A stretch of DNA of 64,000 nt from Palaemon carinicauda (Eukaryota > Arthropoda > Malacostraca > Decapoda > Palaemonidae). Shown piece after piece: positions 1 through 11,080 of this stretch (position 1 is its first letter; each line of letters opens with the position of its first letter). A program made the position numbers and the translations under genes. The stretch spans positions 79,393,009 through 79,457,008 of the forward strand of contig NC_090751.1 of assembly GCF_036898095.1 (NCBI RefSeq), in the 5' to 3' direction. Under the pieces are notes generated by a model. It saw nothing but the letters and a program-made list of their open reading frames with translations, was not told the DNA's origin and did not search any database.

Positions 1-878
1 TGTCTTTCTGTTTAACGGCTGTAATTGATCAACATGACGTTTTACAACATTATCACCAACACGAACATCATAATGTAAATTTCCTATCTCTCTTACAATC
101 TCTCCTGGTACCCACTTCTCTGGAGTGTTGTACGATCTTACCATGACATCACACAAAAATAAAAAATGTCTTACATTAGGAAGCTTTACTACTTGTTTAT
201 ACCCTTTATCTTCTAAATCACTTTGCAAACTTGGATACAACAAATCTAACTTACACCTTATCCTCCTCCCCATCAACAAATTTGAGAGTGTCATGCCTGT
301 TGTGCTGTGCGGCGTTGTTCTATAAGACAATAAATATTTTGATACATGCAAAAATATATTACCTGAATTTGCTTTTCTACACTTCATATTGTGTTTAAAC
401 GTTTGGACAAATATTTCATCCTCTCCATTAGTAGATGGATGATATGTTGCTGGAAATGTATGCTTTATACCATTGACATTACAAAATTCTTTAAACTCTT
501 CTGAGGTAAATTGTGGACCAAACAAAAACAAGTAATTTAAAAAAGGACCTGCAAAATCTATATGCACTCTTTGCCATGGATACCTAGGTAACTCCGACGG
601 GTGCATTCTAGCAAATTGAGGATTGTTCTGTTGCATAATACAATTCATATAATTCTTTATATAAGATTCCACATCTTTATCTACACCTGGCCACCATACA
701 AAAGTTCTAGCAATTGACTTTGATCTTACAATACCTTGGTGATCAGCATGTATTTCAGACAAATCTTATTTCTCAGTGAATTAGGAATAACTACCCTTGA
801 ACCTCTCATCACTATTCCTTGTGTTACACTCAGTTCATACCATATATCCTTATACGGTTTATAATTTTCCTCTTTTCC
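1..878 (-). pseudogene. Integrase region of Ty3/gypsy element 1, broken
   Basis: Read on the minus strand this continues the pol frame that stops at 879-881. About 38 further codons are readable after the TGA, then a frame change falls near 760. The next frame shows a degraded HHCC zinc region (ADHQGIVRSKSIAR, then WWPGVDKDVESYIKNYMNC) and the start of a retroviral-type integrase core (IDFAGPFLN), whose first catalytic Asp is present. The core then jumps directly to GPQFTSEEFKEF, so the block that normally carries the second catalytic Asp (the DNG motif) is gone; the breakpoint lies at about 510-535. The catalytic Glu region (HPSTNGEDE) and a C-terminal part down to base 1 remain. Known for the family: integrase inserts the cDNA with a D,D-E triad. 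Inferred: this copy cannot make active integrase. The window starts before any 3' LTR. Confidence 0.85.
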
Positions 879-3722
879 TCATAAGTCCCTACCTGTCATT
901 AAACTCTCCAAAACCTTACTAAGCACTGGGTCTCTCTTGGTACTGTGTGCTACATCTTTTGCAGTTATTGGTACATCATATACAGAAATTAACAGAACAC
1001 TGTCATCATACTCCTCTGGAGCTTTGTCTACGGGTAATCTATATAAAGCATCTGCATTACCCAAGTTTGATGTTGGACGGTATTCTATATCATAGTGGTA
1101 CGCTGCTAACGTAATTGCCCAACGTTGTAGTCTTGCAGTTACCAACGTAGGTAAACTTGCTTTTGGACCCAATATTGCTAATAAAGGTTTATGATCTGTA
1201 ACAAGTGTGAACTTTTTCCTACCATAAAGATACATATGGAATTTTTTAACTCCATAAACTAACGCTAAACCTTCCTTTTCTATTTGAGAGTAATTCCTTT
1301 CTGCCTTGTTCAATACTCTAGAAGTGAATGCAATTGGTTTTTCTGTTCCATCTGGCATTACATGAGATAATACTGCACCTAAACCTATGTTTGATGCATC
1401 ACATACTAATTTAACTGGCAAATCCATTTGATAATGTACTAAGAATGTAGGTGATGTTATTTCCTGCTTGATTCTTTCAAAAGATTCCTGACACTCTTTT
1501 GTCCACTTCCATTCTACACCCTTATTCAACAGATTATACAATGGATGTGCAATTGTAGACAAATTCTGAATGAAATTCCCATAAAATGCTACTAAACCTA
1601 GAAATGATTGTAATTCCTTAACATTTTCTGGCACTTTTGATGATTGTACAGCTTTAATCTTCTCTTTAGTTTTGTGAATACCGTTGCCATTTATTACAAA
1701 ACCTAAGTATTCCACTGAATCAACTTCTAAAATACATTTGCTCTTATTTACTCTCATATTATGTTCCTTCAACTTCTTCAGAACTGTTCGCATTCTTTCT
1801 CTATGTTCTCTTGTGTCTTTACCAGCAATTAAAATATCATCTATAAAAATGAATACTCCTTGCATTCCTGAAAAAATCTTATCCATAGTTTGTTGCCATA
1901 TAGCTGGACTACTTGCAACTCCATAAGGTAATCTCTTTGGTCTAAACAAACTTAAGGATGTATTTACTGTACATAATTCTTGTGAAGTTTCATCCCTGGG
2001 AAGCTGTTGAAATGCTTGTCTTAAATCTAATTTAGAAAAAACACTGCATTTTGACATAGTTGCAAACATGTCTTTCGGATTTTGTAAGGGATGTTGAGCT
2101 ACTTGCAGTTGTGGATTTAACGTTACTTTGTAATCTCCACATAACCTAACCTGTCCACTTTCCTTCACAATAGGAACTAATGGTGTAGCCCAATCTGAAT
2201 ATGTAACCCTTTCCCAGGAACCTTCATTTTCTAATCTCCTGATTTCTGTTTCAACTGCACTTTTCAATGCATACGGTACTGGTCTCGGAGCACAAAATCT
2301 AGGAGAACTGTCAGGTTTCAAAACTAAAATTGCTTTTGCGTTCTTTACTGTACCTATTTTATCTTCAAATACGTCTTGAAACTCTGATATGATATTATCC
2401 ATAGATATTTCATTTTTGTTTTCATCTTGTCTACCTTTAACCTTCAAAATACTAGGCCAATCTAACTTCAAATACTGTAGCCAATCTAAACCTAGCAAAG
2501 TTTGTCCATTACCTTTTACTACTGTTAATGGCATTCTCTCTAGTTTTTGTTCTTTGTACTGTACTTCTACGTTCGAAGCACCTATTACCTGAATATCAAA
2601 ACCATGATAACCTTTCAAAACTCTATTTGTACCTTCTAATAACAAATTAGGAATGCTTTTAGCCGTTTTCTCAGATATAATTGATACATCGGCTGCTGTG
2701 TCAACTTGCATCAAAATTGGTTTACCATTTATGATTACTTTTACCATGATATGTTTCTTTGCACCTTTGTTGACGGAATTAATGCGAAACGCAAAATCAG
2801 TTTCTGACCTAACCTGATTATCATGAACATTTTCCGCTTTATTCTCTTGACCAATAGCATCAACTGTAGCATTTATTTTCTTTGTGTACTGTTTAGGGAA
2901 TCTACAAGCAGTTGCAAAATGACCCATCTTTCTGCAATTCTGGCACGTCTGTCCAGTAGCAGGGCATTTCTTTGCTTTGTATGCAAGATGATCAGTTTTA
3001 CCACACCTATAACACTTGGGTTTTTCCTGTTGTTTCTGTGTATAAGCCTGATTCTGATATTTATGAACATTAGTGTTAGGCAATTTTCTATGACTAGGCT
3101 TTGACATATTCCTTCTCTGATTCTCATTGGTTTTCCACTTAGAACCTACTGTATTAATTTTAGAATTTTCCATTTTATTGCTTGTAGAACTACCTATTAT
3201 GTTACTTTGCCTATTTGATGTTTCTAAAGCTCTGCCTGTTATCAATACCTTTTCTAATGTTAAATCTTTATGTTGCCATAATTTCTTTCTTAGCTCTTGT
3301 GATGTGCAATGTGCAATTACTTGATCTATGATAACATTTTCTAACTCTACAAATTCACATGAAACGGCTAAATTCTTTAGTCTAGTCACAAATGCATCTA
3401 AACTTTCATTTTCTTTCTGATAAGGCTGCGCTGAAAACTGGTATCTTTCAAAACATTTATTGACCTGAGGAGCAAAATATTTGGTAAGAGCCTTAATTGC
3501 AGCTTCACTTGTGTCATCTGTAGGCTGCAAAGTCTTAAACACTTCCCGAACTTCCCTACCTGCTGTATGAAGTAATAATGCCTTCTTTTGGGCATCCTTC
3601 ATGTTCCCTAATGCTTCTAAATAAATCTTAAATTCGTCACACCACTGTTGCCATCGTATTGCAACAGAATTGGGCTCAGCGGTGATGCTGAAACGTTCAG
3701 GGTGTTCTATATCAAAAGGCAT
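879..3722 (-). CDS. Ty3/gypsy gag-pol polyprotein (gag, protease, RT, RNase H), element 1
   Basis: A single 947-codon frame encodes, in order, a gag domain (about residues 1-230), two zinc knuckles (237-273; the second is CQNCRKMGHFATAC), an aspartic protease with VDTAAD at 340-345, a reverse transcriptase with FIDD at 626-629, and RNase H (CDAS about 774, TDHKP about 842). The gag-pol fusion and the D-T-A protease site resemble K02A2.6/Tor-like Ty3/gypsy families, in which D-T-A is also found as I recall; this is a family-level inference. The expected NADALSRLP after RNase H reads NADALYRLP. The frame ends in TGA where integrase should follow, and homologous codons continue after it, so the stop looks like a mutation and not the natural end. 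The start is the first Met before a gag-like segment. It would copy element RNA into cDNA in cytoplasmic particles. The long open frame suggests a fairly young insertion. Confidence 0.9.
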   Translation of the reverse strand: MPFDIEHPERFSITAEPNSVAIRWQQWCDEFKIYLEALGNMKDAQKKALLLHTAGREVREVFKTLQPTDDTSEAAIKALTKYFAPQVNKCFERYQFSAQPYQKENESLDAFVTRLKNLAVSCEFVELENVIIDQVIAHCTSQELRKKLWQHKDLTLEKVLITGRALETSNRQSNIIGSSTSNKMENSKINTVGSKWKTNENQRRNMSKPSHRKLPNTNVHKYQNQAYTQKQQEKPKCYRCGKTDHLAYKAKKCPATGQTCQNCRKMGHFATACRFPKQYTKKINATVDAIGQENKAENVHDNQVRSETDFAFRINSVNKGAKKHIMVKVIINGKPILMQVDTAADVSIISEKTAKSIPNLLLEGTNRVLKGYHGFDIQVIGASNVEVQYKEQKLERMPLTVVKGNGQTLLGLDWLQYLKLDWPSILKVKGRQDENKNEISMDNIISEFQDVFEDKIGTVKNAKAILVLKPDSSPRFCAPRPVPYALKSAVETEIRRLENEGSWERVTYSDWATPLVPIVKESGQVRLCGDYKVTLNPQLQVAQHPLQNPKDMFATMSKCSVFSKLDLRQAFQQLPRDETSQELCTVNTSLSLFRPKRLPYGVASSPAIWQQTMDKIFSGMQGVFIFIDDILIAGKDTREHRERMRTVLKKLKEHNMRVNKSKCILEVDSVEYLGFVINGNGIHKTKEKIKAVQSSKVPENVKELQSFLGLVAFYGNFIQNLSTIAHPLYNLLNKGVEWKWTKECQESFERIKQEITSPTFLVHYQMDLPVKLVCDASNIGLGAVLSHVMPDGTEKPIAFTSRVLNKAERNYSQIEKEGLALVYGVKKFHMYLYGRKKFTLVTDHKPLLAILGPKASLPTLVTARLQRWAITLAAYHYDIEYRPTSNLGNADALYRLPVDKAPEEYDDSVLLISVYDVPITAKDVAHSTKRDPVLSKVLESLMTGRDL

Positions 3723-3988
3723 TTTGAGTCTTGCCTTCCTACCTACAGTAGGTTAAGCTACTATTCTGCAGTCACAAGTTTACTTCCTAACTGTTTTGTA
3801 GCCTACCCAACTTTACCCTTTCTTGTTTTGTTTGTTTGATGAAATTCCTGTTCTGCTGCTTGTACAATCTTCATTGGGAGATTTTCCTCTTGTCCCTTAG
3901 TGTACAAACGGACCTTCTCTTGTGCTGGCCGTCCTTTTACATAAGGCCCAATGTTTCTTCTGCGTGTTTTCGTCCTCCTGGGCGTCGC
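3723..3988 (-). other. Leader of Ty3/gypsy element 1 with candidate primer-binding site
   Basis: This stretch lies between gag and the repeated LTR-end sequence. On the minus strand it begins with TGGCGACGCCCAGG (about 3976-3989), which has the TGG start expected where a tRNA 3' end pairs next to a 5' LTR. I could not assign the tRNA. No other gene is seen. Confidence 0.45.
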
Positions 3989-4212
3989 CAATTTTTATGT
4001 ATGACTTTGGTAGGAAGTTTGTATTAACCATAATAATTACCTGGAACATAGATGAAGAATTGTTAGTAATTATTTCTCAGCTGATCCCATCTTTTGTCGT
4101 CAATTTTTATGTATGACTTTGGTAGGAAGTTTGTATTAACCATAATAATTGCCTGGAACATAGATGAAGAATTGTTAGTAATTATTTCTCAGCTGATCCC
4201 ATCTTTTGTCGT
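3989..4212 (-). repeat. Two tandem 112-bp copies at the inner end of the presumed 5' LTR
   Basis: Two 112-bp units start at 3989 and 4101 and are nearly identical; one visible change is attacctgg versus attgcctgg. The first eight bases of a third unit follow at 4213. They sit directly upstream, in element orientation, of the candidate primer-binding site, so they are read as duplicated LTR-end (U5) sequence. Confidence 0.85.
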
Positions 4213-4345
4213 CAATTTTTCTTGGTGGGATTTAATGAGACGTTGGTATTCTTAAAATACAAGTTTAATGCAACTTATGACTACATTGCTCTTTGACAGC
4301 TGACTCCTAAGTGTGTGTGGAGCGTCATACACAAACCTGAAAAAA
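4213..4345 (-). other. Probable remainder of 5' LTR of element 1
   Basis: On the minus strand this holds TGTATGACGCTCC near 4335 and an ATTAAA-like polyadenylation signal before the duplicated U5. The outer LTR boundary is not proven, because no second LTR is in the window to compare. Confidence 0.35.
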
Positions 4346-5464
4346 CCAAAACATTGCTAAACAAAAGAGCATCGCTCTGAAAAGACTTAAATCCTACTCC
4401 AGTACAAAACTATAAAGAATCACATCCTATCTCTGAGGTAATCAACAAATGTTTGAATCCTAATACCAAAACAAATCATTACACTTATGTACAAAGCATA
4501 ACATGTTTTATTCATGCAATATGATGCAATTTTGCGCAATACCTGCAAAAATTGAAATAATATAGTACATTATTACAATAATACATAACAATAACTTACT
4601 TAAAGATCCTTATTTCCTCTCCCCACTGGGCTATTTTTTCCTTTTAGAGAGTACTTACGCTTGTTGCATAATGCTTCTCCCGCTAGGGTTGAAGCTTAAT
4701 AATCAATAAAAATTACTTACATCAACCACAGCTGTAAGTTTCAAAGAACTGTTTTTTTCTTATGAGTTCACTAGGCACCTGTTCTCTTTCAAGACAACAC
4801 CATATTGCTTTGATGTTTATTTGTTACTGTTGCAGTTACAATAATTTGATAAAAATTCTTTCTCCATGTAGTACAGGAATATTTTACTATATAATAGGCA
4901 GTACTTGACCCCCCCCCCCCAACCCCCCCCCCCCCCCACCCCCCAAAAAAAAGAAATAGGAGGTTATTCAGAAATGAAATGTACATATCTAAAATAAATT
5001 TACCTTTAAAATAATATTAATACATACTCTCATTTATCTAATAGTAAAAGTTCTTTCCAGAGTCAGCATAAACCCCAAATGGTATTCTTGTCATCAGCAA
5101 TCCTTCTTATCAAGGACTCCTGCACAATCAATCCATGCAGAAGGTAAATTTCACTGCAATAACATGGAAAAAAATCAAATACAAAAGATGAAAAACAAAT
5201 AAGCCAAATAAATTATCATGCTGTAAAGCCCATATTACCAGTTAGGAATGGACTAGATTTATACAGGTAATTTCCCTTTTGAAATACACCAGTTCCTGGA
5301 AAATCAACCATTTACAGTTGGGTTCTATATATTTTTGAGATTTAAAAGTATTTTGGATCAAGCAGCAGCAGCAACAATAGGTATAGTTTCTAATATCAGT
5401 AGTAGTTACAATTACCAGTTCCATGGAGCAGAAGCATAACAAAAATTTAGATATTTTCATGTAC
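4346..5464. other. AT-rich stretch without a recognised gene
   Basis: I see no coding signal here. The only marked structure is the C-rich tract at 4911-4946, listed separately. The short reading frames have no recognisable domains. Confidence 0.6.
4911..4946. repeat. Poly-C / C-rich tract
   Basis: Three C runs are broken by AA and A and followed by an A8 run. The minus strand is therefore G-rich with several G runs and could form a G-quadruplex. Length here is prone to sequencing error. Confidence 0.9.
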
Positions 5465-6890
5465 CAACAGCATCAACTTTTGAAACTAGCAGTTTCAATT
5501 AGCAGCAGCATCAGCTGCAAGTAGGAGTTTCGAGTAGCAGTGACATCAACTACAAATTAGTGGCCAAAACTAGCCAAAGTAAAATTAAGAATGGTATCTA
5601 ATAGTAGCAGCAGCATCGATTACAGCAACTAGCAGTTTCAATTAGCTGCAGCATCAACTACAAGAAGCAGTTTCAAGTAGCCATATCATCAGCTACATGA
5701 AGTAGTTTCAAGTAGCCCCAGCATCAACTACAAATGGTAGCCAACAGTAGCAGCAGCATCGATTACAGCAAGTAGCAGTTTCAATTAGCTGTAGCATCAA
5801 CTACAAGAAGCAGTTTCAAATATCAACTACAAGAAGAAGTTCAAGTAGCCACAGCATCAACTACAAGAAGCAGTTTAAAGTAGCCCCAGCATCAACTACA
5901 AATGGTAGCCAATAGTAGCAGCAGCATCGATTACAGCAAGTAGCAGTTTCAATTAGCTGTGGCATCAACTACAAGAAGCAGTTTCAAATAGCCACAACAT
6001 CAACTACAAGAAGCAGTTAAAAGTAGCCATAGCACCAACTACAAGAAGCATTTTCAAGTAGCCACAGCATCAACTACAAGAAGCAGTTTCAAGTAGCCAC
6101 AGCAACAACTACAAGAAGAAGTTCAAGTAGCCACAGCATCAATTATAAGAAGCAGTTTCAAGTAGCCACAGCATCAACTATAAGAAGCAGTTTCAAGTAG
6201 CCACAGCATCAACTATAAGAAACAGTTTCAAGTAGCCACAGCATCAACTATAAGTAGCCACATCATCAACTATAAGAAGCAGTTTCAAGTAGCCACAGCA
6301 TCAGCTACAAAGAGCAGGCTGAAGTGACCACAGCATCAACTACAAAGAGCAGTTTCAAGTACCTGCAGCATCAACTACAAGGAGCAGTTTCAAGTAGCCG
6401 CTGCATCAACTACAAGGAGCAGTTTCAAGTAGCTGCAGTATCCACAACAAGAAGCAGTTTCAAGTAGTCTCGGCATTCAATACAAGTAGCTGATTAAAGT
6501 GGGTGCAATTTCAAGTAGCCGCAACATCAAGTAGCCACAGTGTCTAGTAGCGTTTTAGAATAGCCACAGCATATAGTTGCACCTACAAAAAAGCAGCTTC
6601 AAGTAGCAGCAGTGTATAGTAGCAGCTTCATGAAGCCACAATGTCTAGTAGCAGCTTCAAGTAGTTGCAGCGTCTAATGGCAGCTTCAAGTAGCTACAGC
6701 ATCTAGTAGCAAATCCAAGCAGCAGCAGCAGCATCTAGTAGTAGATTCAAGTAGCTACAGCTTCTAGTAGTAGTTTCAAGTAACTTTGGCACCTAGTAGC
6801 AGTTTCAAGTAGCTCTAGCATCTAGTAAAAGTTTAAATAGCCAGGGTATCTAGTAACAGCTTCTGGTAGCCATGGCATCAAATAACACTT
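5465..6890 (-). repeat. 35-bp minisatellite, family A (inverse orientation)
   Basis: Imperfect tandem units of 35 bp run through this region, clearest at 6060-6420. On the plus strand each unit carries GTAGCCACAGCATCAACTAC followed by AAGAAGCAGTTTCAA. On the minus strand the unit starts CTACTTGAAACTG, the same 13-bp block that starts the 35-bp unit at 11.1-12.86 kb. Units decay toward 6500-6890. No coding function is supported. Confidence 0.9.
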
Positions 6891-7929
6891 ACAATTGGAA
6901 CATTAATATCATAACAATTAAAATTGCATTTGCATTAATGTTTCAATTGCATTGATATTGCAACTGCGTTATATAATTGCGTTGATGTTGCAATTGCATT
7001 ATAATTGTATTGCAATTGTATTTTTGTTGCAGTTGCAATTGTATGGTTGTAGCAGTTGCATTGGTGTTGCAATTGCAAAAGCGATTGCATTAATGTTGCA
7101 ATCGATGTTGCATTAATGTTGCTATTGCTGTTAGATTGATGTTGCATCGATGTTGCATTAATGTTGCAATTGCTGTTAGATTGATGTTGCATCGATGTTG
7201 CATTAATGTTTCATTGATATTGGCATTGTAATATTAATTTTGTAATTGCAATTGCAATTGCATTGATGTTGTGTTGATATTACACTGATGTGGCAATTGG
7301 ACTTACAACATAAATGTAATTGCAACATACATGTAATTACAATTATATTACTGCTGCAAAATACATTAATGTTACAATTTCAATTGCAATTGCATTAATG
7401 TTGCAATTTTCATTGCAATCACATTACTGTTGCAATTTTCATGGCAATCGCATAATGTTGCAATTGTCATTGCAATTGCATAATGTTGTAATTGCAGTAC
7501 AGTGACATTAATGTTGCAATTATATTGCAATGCAATGGCATTAATGTTGCATTTGTATTACAAGTGCATTAATGTGATTTCAATGGCAGTGTAATTGCAT
7601 TAATGATGCAATTGCAATTTCATTGTAATTTCATTATTGCGCTTGCAATTGCATTGAAATTAAATTGATCCTACACTTGCAACTGTATTGCAATTTCATT
7701 GATATTGCAATTGAGATTGCATTGTAATTGCATTGATGTTGTCATTCCAATTGCATGTATTTTGCAGTTGCATCAATGTTGCAATTCCACTTATAATTGT
7801 AATTTCATTGATGTTGCAACTGCATCAGCAACATACGTAATTGCAGTTTTGCATACCAGTGGCAACTATTGCAATTGATGTTGCATTGATGTTGCAATTG
7901 GATTTGCAATTGAAATTGCCATTTGACTT
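6891..7929. repeat. Degenerate TTGCAATTGCATT/ATTAATG satellite segment
   Basis: Low-complexity array built from TTGCAATT, CATTAATG and GATGTTGCAATTG blocks with no fixed period. Reading frames across it are Asn/Cys/Gln/His-rich by-products of the repeat. Confidence 0.85.
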
Positions 7930-8582
7930 GGAATTGGAATTGCGACTGCAATTTACAATTCCAATTCCAATTGTAATTGCAACTATAATTGCGATTGCAA
8001 CTCCAATTGCAAATGCAATTGCAACTATAACTGCGATTGAAACTCCAAAAATAATTGCGACTGAAACTCCAATTGCTATTGTAACTTAATCGCGATTGTA
8101 ACTCCAATTGCAATTGCAACTTCAGTTGCAATTGCAACTCTAATTGCAATTGCAAGTCCAATTACAATTCAACTCCAATTACAATTGCAACTCCAATGGC
8201 AATTGAAATTACAATTGCAACTGCATTGGCAATTGCAATTGCAATTGCAATCGTAACTCTAATTACAATTGCAATTGCAGCTCCAATTACAATTGCAATT
8301 GCAACTCCAATTACAATTGTAGTCACAATTCTAATTGCAATTGGGTTTGAAACTCCAATTGCAGTTGTTACTTTAACTTCAATTGCAATAGCAACTCCAA
8401 TTGCAATTGCAACTCAAATTGCAATTACAACTCTAATTGTAGTAGCAACTCTAATTGCAATGGCAACACCCATTGCAATGTCAACACCCATTGTAATAGC
8501 AACACCCATTGCAATGGAAACACCCATTGCAATTGCAACTCTTATTACAGTTATAATTGCAATTACAATTGTAATTAGAGTT
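7930..8582. repeat. Reversed segment of the CAATTG satellite, bounded by palindromes
   Basis: Between about 7950 and 8560 the plus strand reads AACTCCAATTGCAATTGC. Beyond 8560 it reads GGAGTTGCAATTGCAATT, the reverse complement. The left switch is a hairpin with 13-bp arms at 7930-7942 and 7956-7968 (GGAATTGGAATTG and its complement). The right switch is a 46-bp imperfect palindrome at 8537-8582 centred between 8559 and 8560. Confidence 0.85.
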
Positions 8583-11080
8583 GCAATTGTAATTGTAATT
8601 GGAGTTACAATTGCAATTGGAGTTTCAATTGCAATTGTAATTTGAGTTACAATTACAATTGCAATTGTAATTGGAGTTGTAATTGTAATTGCAATTTTAA
8701 TGGGAGGTGCAATTAAAATTTTAATGGGAGTTGCAATTGCAATTGTAATTGGAGTTGTAATTACAATTGCAAATGTATTTGGAGTTGTAATTGCAATTGC
8801 AATTGTAATTGGGGTTGCAATTGCAATTAAAATTGAAATTTTAATTGGAGTTGCAATTGCAGTTGCAAATGGAGTTGCCTTTGCAATTGCAATTGGAGAT
8901 GCAATTGCAATTGCGAGCTTCAATTGCGATTGGAGTTTCACTTGGAGATGCAATTGAAGTTGTAATTGGAGCTGCAATTGGAATTGGAATTTAAATTGGA
9001 GTTGAAATTTCAATTGTATTTGGAGTTGCAATTGCAATTGGGGTTGCAATTGCAATTGGTGTTAAAATTGCAATTGGAGTTAAAATTGCAATTGGAGTTG
9101 TAATTGCAATTGCTATTTGAGTTACAATTGTAATTGCAATTGGAGTTGCAAATTGAATTGCAGTTGCAATTGTAGTTGGAGTTGCAATTGCAATTTAAAT
9201 TTTAATTGGAATTACAATTTTAAGTATAAATTTGAGTTGCAATTGGAGTTGCAATTGGAGATGCAATTGTTATTTGAGTTGCAATTGGAATTGCAATTGT
9301 TATTTGAGTTGCAATTGCAATTGGAGATGCAATTGCAATTGGAGTTGCAATTAGAGATGCCATTGGAGTTGAAATGCAATGAGTTGCAATTCCAATTTTA
9401 GTAGCAATTCCAATTGAAGTTTCACTCAATGGGTCACACTTGGAGTTGCATAACAATGGGTTGTAATCGGAGTTGCATAGCGATAGGTTGCAATTGGAGT
9501 TACAATTTCAATGGGTTGCAATTGGAGTTGCAAATGCAATGGGTTGCAATTAGTTGCAAATGTAATGGGTTGCATTTAGTTAAAATTGCAATAGGTTGCA
9601 ATTAGTTGTAATTGTAATGGGTTGCAATAAGAGTTGCAATAGCAATGGAGTTGCAATTATGGTTGCAATTGCAATGGATTGCAATTAGAGTCGCAATTGC
9701 AATGGGTTGCAATTGGAGTTGCAATTGCAATATGTTTCAATTGGAGCTGTTATTGTAATGGGTTGCAATTATAGCTGCAATTGCAATGGGTTGCAATCAG
9801 TGTTGCCAATGTAATGCGTTGTCATTGGAATTGCCATTGCAATAGATTGCAATTGGAGTTGTAATTGCAATAGGGGTTGCAATTGTAATAGGGGTTGCAA
9901 TTGCAATGGGTTGCAATTGCAATTGTAATTGCAATGGGTTGCAATTTGGAATTGCAATTTTGATGGGGCTGAATTGTAATTATAATTTTAGTGGGTTGCC
10001 ATTATAATGGGGGAATTGCAATTGCAATGGATTGCAATTGAAATTGCAATGGCAATGAGTTTCAATTTGAGTTGCTATTGCAATGGATTGGAATTGGAGA
10101 TGGAATTGCAATTGGAGTTGCAATTGGAGATAAAATTGTAATCGGAGTTGCAATTGGAGATGCAATTGGAGTTGCAATGCAATGAGAGTTGCAATTGCAA
10201 TATTAGTTGCAATTGAAATTTTAGTTGCAATTGCAATTGGAGTTTCATTTGCAATTAAAGTTGCTATTGCAATGGGTTGAAATTGGAATTAAATTGCAAT
10301 GTGTCACACTTGGAGTTGCATAGCAATGTGTTGCAATTGGAGTCGCATTGCAATGAGTTCCATTAGGAGTTACAATTGCAATGGGCTGCAATTGGAGTTG
10401 GAAATGCAGTGGGTTGTAATTAGAGTTGCAAAAGCAATGGAGTTGCAATTCCGATGGGTTGCAATTAAAGTTGCAAATGCAATAGGTGGCAATTGGAGTG
10501 GCAATTGCGATGTGTTGCAATTGGAGCTGCAATTTCAATGGGTTGCAATTATTGCTGCAATTGCAATGGGTTGCAAATTGAGTTGCCAGTGCAATGGGTT
10601 GCCATTGAAGTGGCATTGCAGTGGATTGCAATAAGAGTTGTAATTGCAATATGGGTTGCAATTGGTTTTGCAATTGCAATGGGTTGCAATTTGGAATTAC
10701 AATTTTGATGGGGTGCAATTGTAATTATATTTGCAATGTATTGCAATTGGAATTACATATGCAATGGCAATGGATTGCAATTGGAATTGCAATTGCCATG
10801 GGTTTCAATTTGAGTTGCTTTTGCAATGGATTGCAATTGCAATGGGTTACAATTGGAGTTTCAATTGCAATTTTTGCGATTGGAGTTGCAATTGGAGTGG
10901 CTATGGGTTGTAATTGAAATTGCAATTTCAATGGGTTTTAATTTGAGTTGCTATTGCAATTGCAATGGGTTACAATTGGAGTTTCAATTGCAATGAGGTG
11001 CAATTGGAGTTGCAATGGGTTGCAATTGGAGTTGCAATGGGTTGCAATTGTAGTTGCAATTGCAATTGGAATTAAACTCG
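8583..11080. repeat. GGAGTTGCAATTG / CAATGGGTTGCAATTG satellite segment
   Basis: The first part (to about 9400) is a short-period GGAGTTGCAATTGCAATT array. From about 9420 it becomes a longer unit that adds CAATGGGTTGCAATTGGAG, with spacing of roughly 24-33 bp. TTGCAA and CAATTG are each their own reverse complement, so single strands can fold at almost any unit. Reading frames on both strands are repeat by-products. Confidence 0.9.

Noticed and set aside
5465..6890. CRISPR-like array of 35-bp repeats
   Set aside because: Units are directly adjacent and degenerate, with no unique spacers, in eukaryotic DNA.
8000..10000. Cluster of C/EBP-like ATTGCAAT binding sites
   Set aside because: The word is part of the repeat itself and lacks the usual 10-bp spacing; there is no evidence of regulation.
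6935..10931. Frames on both strands rich in Ile/Ala/Thr or Gln/Leu or Asn/Cys
   Set aside because: All follow the TTGCAA/CAATTG repeat; every frame is open by composition and none has domain structure.
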